This document shows positions 54,210 to 64,000 of a stretch of DNA of 64,000 nt, one piece after another. Where the stretch lies: positions 124,001-188,000 of the forward strand of contig JAGVRJ010000009.1 in assembly GCA_019059635.1 (NCBI GenBank). The letters are read 5' to 3'. The notes below the pieces were generated by a model. That model saw only the letters and a list, made by a program, of their open reading frames with translations, searched no databases and was not told the DNA's origin. Numbering within the stretch: position 1 is the first letter of the stretch; every line of letters starts with the position of its first letter. This DNA is from Proales similis (taxonomy: Eukaryota; Rotifera; Eurotatoria; Ploima; Proalidae). The position numbers were made by a program, and so were the translations under genes.

Positions 54210-55698
54210 GTTGGCTGCTCAGATAAATGAGTTGAGAGGCTCGGCTAAGCGGGCTTGGAAGTTATTGGCTATCTCACTCCAGACGATCGGACTGCTTCAT
54301 CTGATTCTTGCTTTCAGGCTCAGTGTAGGGATGGATATTGCTCACTCACCGAATTGTTTGCAGCCATTATATGCCGGTATTCGAGAAGCGAACGTGTACA
54401 ACTAAACAAAGGAGTAAATCTAAAAGTGGGCCATTGAGTGTAAGAATTCAATAACTGATTCGGCAGCTTAGAAACCGTTTAAGTAAATGTTTCGAGCAAA
54501 TTGAGCACCTAGCCAAGCGAATAGAAGGCCTTAGCGAATATCTTCTGTGTAATTAAGATAGGCCTGGCAAATTAAGATGAGATGAGTCGGCAGTTTTAAA
54601 ATCGGCACTTCTTGCTCGCGCATCCAAAGCTTAAGTAGCTCCCAAAGAGCCAACACAATTTTACCAACCTACTCTATTGAGCATAAGAGCTGTTAATTGA
54701 TCTCTTGGGCCAGACTGCTAGACGAGCAAGGGTGTGCGCATGAGTTCGAACCGAGCTCTCAACTGTCTGAAGGCGCAATTCTCAAGGCTTGATCTACAAA
54801 GGAATTGAGCTACAAGCCTTACACAAAACGATGCTCATTCACAGTTAGAAATTTATAGATACAAAGATAAAAGAAGAATCGAGGACTAGACACTAAAGCT
54901 CAAGTCGATTGCAAAGGCCGCATTGAGCCCAAGGCCGATGGGGGCCTTTAATCAAGAATTTGTAAAAAAATACAACGACTGAGAAGCAGCCGAACCGTGC
55001 AGCTCATCAGACAGAATTGGGTGCGATTTGTATCTCTTTTTCTAATTTTTCGATTTTCTTTTCTCCCTTGCTCATCATGCCTCTTTCTCACTCTCTCTCT
55101 CTCTCTCTTTCGCTCAGGTTCTCTGAAAATGGTTAATCAGTCCAAGTAGTAGATTGCTAAGCTGATTTATTCTATCGAATCAGAACTGCAATTTCTTCAC
55201 ATATGAAATAAAAACTAGCGTCGAACAGCAATTTTTGCGTCATGCAATCGGCTGTTTTCTATATGAAACATTTGCCAGTAGAAGATAAAAAAAGCAGCGA
55301 GAATGCGTTAGATGAATAAACGCATCAGGATTTAATGTTTGCCTATCTATTCCTCAACGATCAAACCTAATCAAATAATTCGTGCGCAAGATTGCTTCTC
55401 TTGCGCTCGTTGCGTTCGCATTTTTATTCGAGAGCTAATTTCCTCACGCTAGTTCATCGCCTAAGTGCATCTGGTCGATTCCTTTGTAACTTTTCTTTTT
55501 TTTTTATTTTGTTTTCTGTATATAATTTCGACAGTTGCTTCCAAAGAAACAAGAAATCGGAGGCAAGAGTCTGGCCGTCTTGGGAGCATATTCGTTTATT
55601 GCTTGTGGAAATTAGTATAAAAGAAGAAAATTTTTCGCAGAAGCGAAGGCCGCGAGATGATTAGAACAGAGAGAGTTTTATTTTATGATAATTGCCGA
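54210..55698. other. Intergenic region
   Basis: 1.5 kb without a supported gene: upstream of the GPCR (-) and downstream of the lipase (-). It contains a (CT)n tract at 55090-55108. A 90-residue plus-strand frame at 55392-55664 is a low-complexity read through AT-rich DNA and is left out. Confidence 0.4.
55090..55108. repeat. (CT)n microsatellite
   Basis: About nine CT units in the intergenic region. Confidence 0.85.
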
Positions 55699-57052
55699 TT
55701 ATTTAAGGCAATGGGGCGAGTTTTGTCTCGTTTTCAAGAAGTAGTCACCCTTTGGTGAGCTTGAAAGCGATCGATAGCCCATGAATGCGCAGGTCCCGCT
55801 CGAGCACGTGCACTTGCCGGCATTGAAATTATCTAAAATTGGCGGTTTAGTTTCCAAAACAAGTGAATTGTTTGCTCTGTTTGAGAGGGCTAACCGTAGT
55901 TGCTGCACGGCACAGATTCGAACTTGCATGACGAGCCCACGCTTTCTGCATACATTTCAACAACCACCAGATGGCTGCAAGCAATCCAGTTGACTAGAGA
56001 ATATTTGAAATAAAGCGTTAAACGAGAGATGCGTCTCAAGAAATGAAACTGAAAAAATTACTTGGATCGAATCGAAGATCCTCGTAGAAGCTGATTTGAA
56101 TCACTTCTTGCTCGTCAATGTTGCGGCTACAGCTGGCTTGGCTTCGACCACCGTTCGGGTAAAAATCTTGATGCCCAATCGATTCTTGAAGACCAAGAAA
56201 GCCATCGGTGTGGATGACATCAACAAAACTGATCAAAAATCAGTCATAACTGGACAGGCTAAGGATTAGGATAAAACCCTTACTCGGCGTCATTTCTAGA
56301 AAGACGATCAGCCTCTTGGGCTCCACCGAAAAGAGGACCAGCCGGATCCAGACCTTCAGATGGTTTTTTGCCTAGATTGTATGTATTTTCTTATTGTTCG
56401 ATGTTTACCTGTGATTTTGCCCAATTTTACCACTTTGCCTGCAAAACCACAAGCCTTGAAATTTAAAGCTCGTTTGTCAGTTCTCCGAGCTAATTTTTAT
56501 CAGATGCCACTTACATGAGCTCCCAAGCTGTGACCAATGCAATGAACTTTCTTTGGGCTAATTTTAGCGGCCAAAATAAAAGCTCCGACTTTTTCACCGG
56601 TTTTTCGCGAGTTTTTCTTAGCGGTCAAATAAAGAGGCGGAATGGCGCCCCATTGCCAGTCGACAACAACCACATTCACATCTTCCTATTGAATGAGAGC
56701 AGTTGAAAAATTAGAATAGTCGGGGCTTAAATAAGAGATTGTCTAACCTTTTTAAGAAGTTCGTCTTTCACTTGGAGCAACTTGGTTCCACGACTGCTAT
56801 CACTGAAGCCGTGGATTAGAACTTTGGTGTTCTTTGAGTGCGAAAAGCCCAAGCTGACCAGTTTCAAAATTTCAACAAAACTTTATCTAGGGTGTTTAAG
56901 GCAGCTAGTTATTACCTGAGCAAATTTTGCTCGTCAATTTTGACCGGATTGACCCGATTGCTTCGAGTGTAGAGATCATAGGTGGGCCAGCATTCAACTT
57001 GGCTGAATGCGTTCAAGGCGGCGATCAATAAAATTGAGAAAATAACTTTCAT
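55699..57052 (-). CDS. Secreted pancreatic-type triacylglycerol lipase family member
   Basis: About eight short exons from ATG 57052 to TAA 55699. A signal peptide (MKVIFSILLIAALNAFSQVEC) is followed by the alpha/beta-hydrolase domain: KVLIHGFSDSS, DVNVVVVDWQWGA, then VHCIGHSLGAH, the Ser nucleophile motif GHSLG. GLDPAGPLF carries the catalytic Asp, FVDVIHTDGFLGLQESIGHQD follows, and IACSHLVVVEMYAES carries the catalytic His. The triad is complete, so an active lipase or phospholipase A1 is expected. Four paired Cys late in the domain match the family disulphides. The C-terminal PLAT domain of vertebrate pancreatic lipase is absent, as in insect members. Joining NLLS to FVEIL at the first junction needs the acceptor a few bases downstream of the first AG. 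Roles range from digestion to yolk-protein-like functions. Confidence 0.9.
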
Positions 57053-57841
57053 ATTGATTATATTTAGAGAGTACGTGTTGAAAATGTGATATTCGGTGCT
57101 CAATTTATAGATATCGAACAGAGTGGGTGTAGACATTGGCACGCATGTAGGTGGCGACCGTCTCTTCTTATCAGGCTTGATATAGAAGCATGGGCGAGAG
57201 AAAAGAGGCAGGCTTCTTTTCAATAGAGCATTTTGGTGATAAAATTCAAAAATGCTTATTTCAAGCCACTCGCCAGCAATTTTCAACAAGCGAAATGAGC
57301 TGACGAACGTTTACGCCATTTAGTGAGCAGCTAAAATTTTACTCAAATCAATTCGATCGAAGAGAGTCAAGGCTTCGAATTTGAAATATCTCTTGTCGAT
57401 TTATGTTCTCATTGGCTTGATAGGAATGCTGTTTTGTTATATAAAGTAACATCACTTTGCATCTCTCTTCTCCGCTTCTCATCACATAATGAGCATTTCT
57501 ACACTACCCAACAAAACCAAGCTTTTAAATGAGCGTTTGATTCAAAAGAATTTCAAAAGTTTTTTCGAATAATCGATTCGAAAAACCGGTCGAAAAGCTG
57601 CACTGTGATTCATTCAAAAGTAGTGAAAAATGAATAACCCATGTCACATTGCTTTTTATATTAATTAAAGCAGATCATAGCGGTTGGTTTTAAAGAATTT
57701 TATTTAGCTAAATAAATGAAAATCGACCATGGTCAAGTTTGAATAGAGTGGTTTAGTGGCTCAGTGTCTAAGTAAATTTTTTGTTGAACAAGGCCATGCA
57801 TGAGAGTGTGTCTTCTCTTAGAGGTTCTCCTCCACAAGTAC
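57053..57841. other. Intergenic region
   Basis: 0.8 kb between the lipase 5' end and the 3' end of the lectin-module gene, both on the minus strand. No gene is seen beyond the lipase promoter. Confidence 0.4.
57103..57109 (-). promoter_or_regulatory. TATA box of the lipase gene
   Basis: TATAAAT on the minus strand, about 50 bp upstream of the lipase ATG, predicting a 5' UTR of roughly 20-25 bases. Confidence 0.5.
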
Positions 57842-60800
57842 TCAAGGATCTTAAAAAGGGGAAATGACATCAATGGACTACTTCTCGAGACGGTGATAAG
57901 AATTTACATTTTTGACACACAAATCTAAAAGTACTGGTCTTTGGATATACTCCAATCCTCTGCGTGCAAATATCTTGATAAGCGCCGGCGTTGTTTGCAT
58001 TGTCTATGAAAAATACAGGCAAGCAAAAGTCAATCTGCATCATTAACTCAGCCGGATTGGCGCGCTCCCAGACTTTCTACATGGAAATAGACGTTAGCGC
58101 TTTGAAATCGCGATTTTCGAATGATTGAAGTAAAACCGGTACCGAAGAGACTTCATGATAGCCGAGCCAGAATGGCGCATAAGCGTACCTAAGCAGAATA
58201 TCAAACTCCCACTGATCACGGGGCTGGTAGAGCCAGGCACTCAACAGATGATTTAGTTGAAATCATTTTGGCTCCAGCTAATTTAACAGGGCTGGGCGCT
58301 TACCTGTTGGATGTGCATTCTGTTTGAGCGTTTGTGAAGGTTCTTGAATCTGCTTCATTGAACAAATGGCACCGGTCGGTGTAACCAATCCAGCCACTCG
58401 GGCAGGCGACGCAGCTCGAGCCGTCCCAAGCCGAAAAAGTGCTGCAAAGACACCGACCGAAGATGCATGAGTTAGTAATGCATTCTTCCGATGAGCTGCA
58501 CCCGGAGCCGTATGCGAACTTGGCAACTATCCAGCACAGTGTTGAATTAATTCTCCCTAAAATTCGTAGCGGCAGTTGGTAACACTAACCGCATTGGGTT
58601 GAGTTCCAATAGTGATCGCTCTGCGCACAACCGCATCTGTTGGTGGCGCAAGTGCAGCTGGTCGCATTGCAGTTACACAACGAACAAGCGAGATTCAATG
58701 CCGTAGAGCAATCTGTTGAGAGTGTACACGACTCTCCGTATAAGCGCTGGGGCTCTTTTGAATTTGAGCAATTGAAATAAAAAGCGCAAAGCATTTTAAA
58801 TATGATCTACCACAAGTGTATGAGTCGAATGAGAAGAAATAGCCGCTGCCACAAGCGCACCTTCCATTCACGCATATGAGGCCAAGAGTGTCATCACACA
58901 TTTGGGTCGGGCCGCACGAAAGCGAGAAGAACCGCTTAATTACTGATTGAAAGTGAGCAAATTGCCAATGGTATAACATTCAAAATGTTCCTACCGCATT
59001 CTGATCCGTCCCAAAAAGTCACGGGGTATTGACAGACGCAAACATATTCATCGCAAGCTGAGCCCTTGCACCAAGCGTAGAGGCCGAGAGAAGAGTCACA
59101 GTCCCACCACTGACTCGTCACCATCAAATAGGGATCTGGAGTTGTGGTCAAGACAACTGCCGTTGGGGAAACTAAAGAAAATGTTCAACTAAGTAGTTCA
59201 AAACTACTTGAACAGAAAGGTCGGTACCGCATCTTCCCTGTGAATCGATTACATCATTTGGATCGATGCATTCACATTCACCCCAAGCATTACATGTTAA
59301 ATTGTAGTTTTCATCGCATGGCCCGTACCAGTCGTAGTCGTCGCACCAATACCACGCTAAATTCTTATACCCTTATCAGAGAGAAGAAAGTTTTGAGAAT
59401 TTCGAATCAAGGGAAAAGGGCCAACTTACAGCACCATTCATACCAAGCGTCATACCACAAATGCGGTCCACAATCGCATGTTCCTGGGTAGCCTGGCTGG
59501 CATGTAGTACCATACCATGGATCGCACTGCTCATCATAGTCACAAGGGCCTCCATAAGGTGAAGCGTAGTCTCGAAATTGAACACCAATTATTGAGGAAA
59601 GTGGAAAAGTGTTTTGATGATGGTGGCTTACAGCACCAGTCAAACACCGGGTCATATGAGGTCCAAGCTGGACCGCAAACACAGAGGGAACCGGAGCAAG
59701 TCAGATCCCCCCACCATGAAGGACAATCAGCTTGCGAAGAGCAGGATGCACCAAAGTAATTGACCAATTCTTTTGAAATTTCTCGCACCTGAGAATGATG
59801 TGAAAACTCGTTCGTCTATTGGGCAGCTTACCGCATTGTTCGGTGGTGAAATCATAAAAGGCAGTATCGTTGCAAGCGCAAACTCTGTTCAATTGATTAC
59901 ACTGCAAACCCTGACCTCGAACACAGGCGTCCTCGTGCCAGCATCGAGTACCATATGGAATGAGTGGCTCTTAACAGAATTAAAACACATGGATTAGCAA
60001 GTTTCGATTGAGTTTATATTCGAAAGAATAATTTACCACAACTTGTTCCGTTCCAGATGAAGAGATTTTCATCATAGCAGCGGCATTTTGAACCGATACA
60101 GTCTAGTCCAAGATTGTCATCACATAAAACAAACGCGCTGCACGATTCCAGATAACTTTTTTTTAGCTCTGTAACGAATTGAAGCAAGAATGAGCTAATC
60201 TTGAACCTAGACTCAGCATTTACCGCAAGTAAAGCTATAAACACTGAAGAATTCCGCATCAGTTGGACACGAGCACACATTTCCGGAACAAACGAGTGCG
60301 TCAATGCATTGCGAAGAGTCAGTACAAGCCTGGGCGGCAATAAATCTGCTCACTATAAAAATTAATTTATGAAATTATTATTAAGTCGTTCAACGCGGCA
60401 CATTTGAATTTAATTACCACAGAGTGAAGAGGCCGAATCCCAGAATAAGTCCGACTCGCATTCGCAGGTGTTGGATGGTCCACAAACGAGGCCATGAATA
60501 TCTCCACACATATCGGTGCTGGTGCAAGGCAAGTTATAAGCCGTCTGAACAACTTGGTTCAGCCAACATTGCAACATGAGACGGCCAGAAAAAAGAGCAC
60601 TGTAGATTTTACCACATGATGTGCCGTCAAATACTTGATAGAAAAGGCAATCGCAGCTAGTCTGGTTATTAAAATCAGTAGTACAGCTCAGCGACTTGGT
60701 CGGATTGCAGATATCAGTTTCAAGACAAGCTTCCTGGTATTCCTTGTACAAATCTTTGGTGCATTGGATTGGAACGAGAATCGAGAGTAGAAGACAAGAT

Positions 60801-61674
60801 TATTTGCTTACAACAGGCAGTAATCATATTGTTCCAGACGTGCTGCGGATTTTGACATTCACAAGTACCACCGGCACCACACTGAAGTCCTTGAGAGGTC
60901 AAGCATTCGTCGTTTGATAAACAGTTTTCCAAGTAGCTCATTCGATTAACTATTCAGTTTGGAGAGTAAATATTTGAATTGCTCCTGTTTGTTAATTTTC
61001 ATCCTACCACACTGAAGGCCATTAAAAAATTGAGTTGAATTGCAGCCACATGTACCACTGTTGCAAACGAGGGACAGAGAGGCATCACATTGCTGAGAAA
61101 GTGTGCAGCTACTTCCGATTGGTAGACTTTGAACTAACAAACCGAGTCAATTTGGAACGCACCGAACCAAGTTAGTTAGCTAATTCAAGAGCTTACTGCA
61201 GTCGGTGCCGTCCCAGAAATATCCAGATTGACAAGCACAGAGCCCACTGGTGCACACAAAATTCATCGTTTGATTGCACTGAATGAAAAGGTCGCAAACA
61301 TCTCCGTAGGTTTGGTTCTGAATAGGCGGAAGAGTTGATGGAGTCGATGTAAGAGTGGAGGCTGTGGTTGTTCCTTCGCTTGAAGTTGCCCTCGGAGCTT
61401 TTTATGTTTCAAGTTAAGTTTTACAGCAATGTAACAGAACCGATGATATTTGTCTTTTTCTACCGTAAATGCTGGCTACAACAGCAACTGTGGTAACGAC
61501 AGCGACAACAGCCACAACAGCCAGAACACTAGCGACAGCGATTGCAATTTTGCTTCCAGCTGACAGGCCAGTCGGTGCCGCCGTTGCGAAGTAGGACGAG
61601 TCGGCGACCACCTCGTCGGAGAAAGCTGTTTTTGTTGTCTTGTCCGGGTCCGGATAGATCACCGAAAAGCTCAT
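57842..61674 (-). CDS. Type II membrane protein with 15 EB-like cysteine modules and C-terminal C-type lectin domain
   Basis: About 19 exons. Exon 1 (61674-61464) encodes a short cytoplasmic part and one Ala/Val-rich membrane segment (SKIAIAVASVLAVVAVVAVV), with no signal peptide. Exon 2 adds a Thr/Ser stalk and module 1. Exons 3-16 each encode one cysteine-rich module of about 40-50 residues with a C...C...L.C..G.C.C....FW....C pattern, close to the EB module of ecdysozoan proteins. All checked junctions are phase 1, so modules can be duplicated without a frame change. Exons 16-18 encode a C-type lectin fold: CPSGWIGYTDRCHLF, WLYQPRDQWEFDILL, FWLGYHEVSS, VWERANPAELMM and FIDNANNAGAYQDIC, ending FVCQK. 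The classical EPN/QPD and WND calcium motifs are absent. The end is at 57842 if the last phase-1 intron is spliced, or at 57870 if it is not. A paralogue lies immediately upstream. Confidence 0.82.
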
Positions 61675-62126
61675 TTTAAACAGTTCGAGTCAGAAGGATT
61701 ATAAATTAGATTGAACCTAGTGCCCTGACGGTTTGAATTTTGCTCTATTTTATTTAAATTAGGGTTTCGCAGATCTTCAAGAATTTAAATCCAATCTCGC
61801 TCATTTGCCCCGAGCATCTCTGTCTGGCTAAAAGCCCATAGTTATTTGAATTTTCTTCTATTGTTACAAGAACCTCTAGAAAAAGCTTTCGCTAGGGGCA
61901 TAACAGCCATGATCCACTACATTAGCTTGTGTTTTGCTGTTATTTAATTTTTTAATGCGCATTTCACTTTCGTTTAGTCTCACTTGAATCTCTCTTCCCG
62001 AGGCCAGGCTTGTGGCGATAAAAATACTCCGTCACCAATAAAAAAAGTCAGACACAGTAAACTAGAGTGGGCCTTGGTTAAAAGGTAAACGTAACTTGGC
62101 TTAATTCTAACTGCTATCCGACCTAT
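61675..62126. other. Gap between the two lectin-module genes
   Basis: 452 bp between tandem paralogues. It should hold the 3' UTR of the upstream gene and the promoter of the downstream one. No coding exon is seen. Confidence 0.4.
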
Positions 62127-64000
62127 TTACTGTTTGGTCGTTTTCTGACCTAAAAAGCAAAACGTATGTGGCAGATTTGAAATTTTATTTTGGAAAACTT
62201 TTGATGCAACTAGAATGTCTTCTAATAGGCCAAATGTGGCTTGATAGAAAATTAACTTAAAATTCACGGGCCTTCGTAGTGAACGAAAAATGAGAGAAAA
62301 GAATCTTAAATTCGCTTTAGACCGACTTACTCTTCTCACACACATAGGCTAGAGTGTCAGTTTTCTGGGCGATTCCAAATGAATTGGAACAGAGCGCCCA
62401 AATCATCGCCGCGTTATTGCCGTTGTCGATGAATTTTACGCCACTACAAAAGTTCTCCACAAGATCCTCGCTCTGATTTGATTTTTGCCACACTCTCTAA
62501 TAAAAAGATTCGAATGAGATTGGCATTTCAAGGCCAACATTGACCACCAACAGACCTTTGATGTTTCTGAATAGCCTATCCAAAAGGCGGGTGAGGCATA
62601 CTTCAGCACCACTTCTACTTCCAGCTGGCTTGATGGCTGCATCAGCCAGGCTCTTTTGAATAAACAAGTTAAGAAGTCAATAGATTTTTTGGCAAAAAGA
62701 GACCAAAAATTACCCGAGCGCAGCACAAGCAGCAGTGGCGTCATTGAAATTTTTTCGTGTGGAAGTGTACTGGTAGCAACGATCCCAGTGGCCGTTCCAT
62801 CCGATCGGACATGAGACTTGAATAAAATTGAATTATTTTGCGATTCGCTTGCTCGTCAAAGACGCATACCACATTGACCTGAATCAGAGTGCCAGGCTTG
62901 TGTTCGATTACACAAGCATAGGCCTCCAAAGCAGTAGCCAGTAAAGCACTGACCTGAACTATTACAGCTTTGACCGAGTTCAATTTTCAAATCTGAAATG
63001 CTCAATTAACCAAAGATCAAACGAGAAATCAAAGACCAAAAGAATTCGAACCGCAAGCCTGAGTATCTGTGTTCCAATACAAGCTGGTGTTTTGGCATGC
63101 GCAATTTTGATTCACACAAGCCAGCTGATTGTAAGTTTGACACTCATAGTCTACCGAGCAAATTTCGCCGTCGCCCAGTTGTGGCACTGGAAAGTTATTT
63201 TAACAATACTTTTTTAGTTCGGTCGAATCGATGAAATAACCAACCACACAAGCTATCCGATAGTCTTGGATAATAGCCAAAGTCGCAGACACATTCAGTT
63301 GAATTGCAGTATAGCCCCAGCATTTCATTGCACTGATGCACCGAGTCACAGTACTCAAACCCGATCTTTTTTGGCGCTTTGTGCACAAACGGTACGGACT
63401 GATTTTTTTAAATCAACTGGCTGACAAAGTAAAGTGCTTACCACATGTCACTCCGTTCCAATATTTTTCATAGTCCGTGCACAAACACATGTAATAGTCA
63501 CATGTCCAGATACGACAGTACCCCCAAAGGCCATTGAATCTATCACAAATGTAAGGATCATCAGTGAGTTCACCAAATGGAAGCGGATCAACTTTTTGTG
63601 AATTTTAGATAAAATTTGCAGACTTAAGTTAGAGATTAGGTTCTTGTACCGCAGTTTCCAGGCCAATCGTCTAGTTTGGTTGGATCATTACAGACGCAAA
63701 TGCCTCCTACGCAAGAGATGTCAAATTCAGGATGACAAGGCCTCGTGGTTGCTTTATATTGTGTTTAATGGAAATTTTTATTAATTCATTTATCAGTTCA
63801 TGCAATTCTTACAGCACGAGTATCCAGCTTTAGGATATGTCCCTTTATAATTCTTGATTTATGAGGATTATAAAAGGGCTTGAAATTTGAAGTGGCCTAC
63901 AGCATGAGCCAGAAGATGATGACCAATACGAATCTTTATTGCATCCGCACGTGTTCGTTTGCGGATTACAAATCAGATTTTGCGAAGATCGGCAGTCTGA
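62127..64000 (-). CDS. Second EB-module/C-type lectin gene, partial at window edge
   Basis: The 3' part of a paralogue; its 5' end lies beyond 64000. Exons visible from the right: a module (CRSSQNLICNPQTNTCGC), a 30-nt microexon (63842-63813), a module with CHPEFDISCVGGICVC, one with ICDRFNGLWGYCRIWTC, one with YCDSVHQCNEMLGLYC, one with ICSVDYECQTYNQLAC, then SCNSSGQCFTGYCFGGLCLC. Next comes a C-type lectin domain: CPIGWNGHWDRCYQY, AWLMQPSSQLEVEVVLKY, FWIGYSETSK, VWQKSNQSEDLV, NFCSGVKFIDNGNNAA and YVCEK. The phase-1 intron after CEK matches the position in the neighbouring gene; the last exon adds SQKTTKQ and a stop at 62127. WLxQPxxQxE and the FIDN block are shared with the neighbour, showing a common origin. 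Confidence 0.78.

Noticed and set aside
1-64000. tRNA, rRNA, CRISPR arrays, bacterial operons or transposon ORFs
   Set aside because: No tRNA B-box with matching cloverleaf, no spaced direct repeats, and no reverse transcriptase, integrase or transposase motifs were found. Spliced introns exclude a prokaryotic source.

Overview
The window is a gene-rich stretch of an invertebrate animal nuclear genome. Nearly every multi-exon gene has spliceosomal introns of about 42-75 nt with gt...ag borders. The proteins are typical of animals: Vasa, Nanos, Mediator MED11, Gdown1, beta-PIX, CEP295, AMN1, ACBD3, BTB-PHR, a collagen/olfactomedin protein and class-A GPCRs. The nucleoplasmin-FKBP fusion, the lachesin/Dpr-like Ig protein and the EB-like modules lean towards an ecdysozoan, arthropod-like animal. 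I cannot fix the phylum. I see no tRNA, rRNA, CRISPR array or transposon ORF.

Layout. 0-16 kb: a KEN-box coiled-coil protein (+), two tandem type II olfactomedin proteins (-; only the second has collagen repeats and a furin site) flanking an unrecognised nuclear-looking gene (+), then Gdown1/POLR2M and beta-PIX (both -). 16-27 kb: nucleoplasmin-FKBP and MED11 (+), a beta-1,4-galactosyltransferase (+), a secreted LRR protein and a GPI-type Ig protein (both -), and a PPP-family phosphatase that has lost its key catalytic residues (+). 26.6-31.3 kb: an almost empty tract with simple repeats and palindromes. 31.3-38.7 kb: a small basic protein, AMN1, a BTB-BACK-PHR protein (all -) and ACBD3 (+). 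40-43.5 kb: intronless vasa and intronless nanos side by side on the same strand. 43.6-54.2 kb: CEP295/Ana1 and isopentenyl-diphosphate isomerase (-), a divergent 7TM receptor (+) whose coding end overlaps a folate-receptor-like gene (-), a secreted acidic repeat protein (+) and a peptide-type GPCR (-). 55.7-64 kb: a pancreatic-type lipase and two tandem genes for large cysteine-rich proteins built of one-module-per-exon arrays ending in a C-type lectin domain. The first of these is a complete type II membrane protein; the second runs off the window.

Connections. Vasa and Nanos are the classical germline pair, and CEP295 next door is a centriole factor. Gdown1 and MED11 act on the same RNA polymerase II/Mediator machinery about 5 kb apart. 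The rest is a mixture of housekeeping, trafficking and cell-surface genes. The most novel items are the EB-array/C-type lectin receptors, the pseudophosphatase, the five-repeat secreted protein and the vasa-nanos adjacency. Gene models were spliced by hand from reading frames and splice sites. 5' ends of genes with upstream non-coding or signal-peptide exons are the weakest part.
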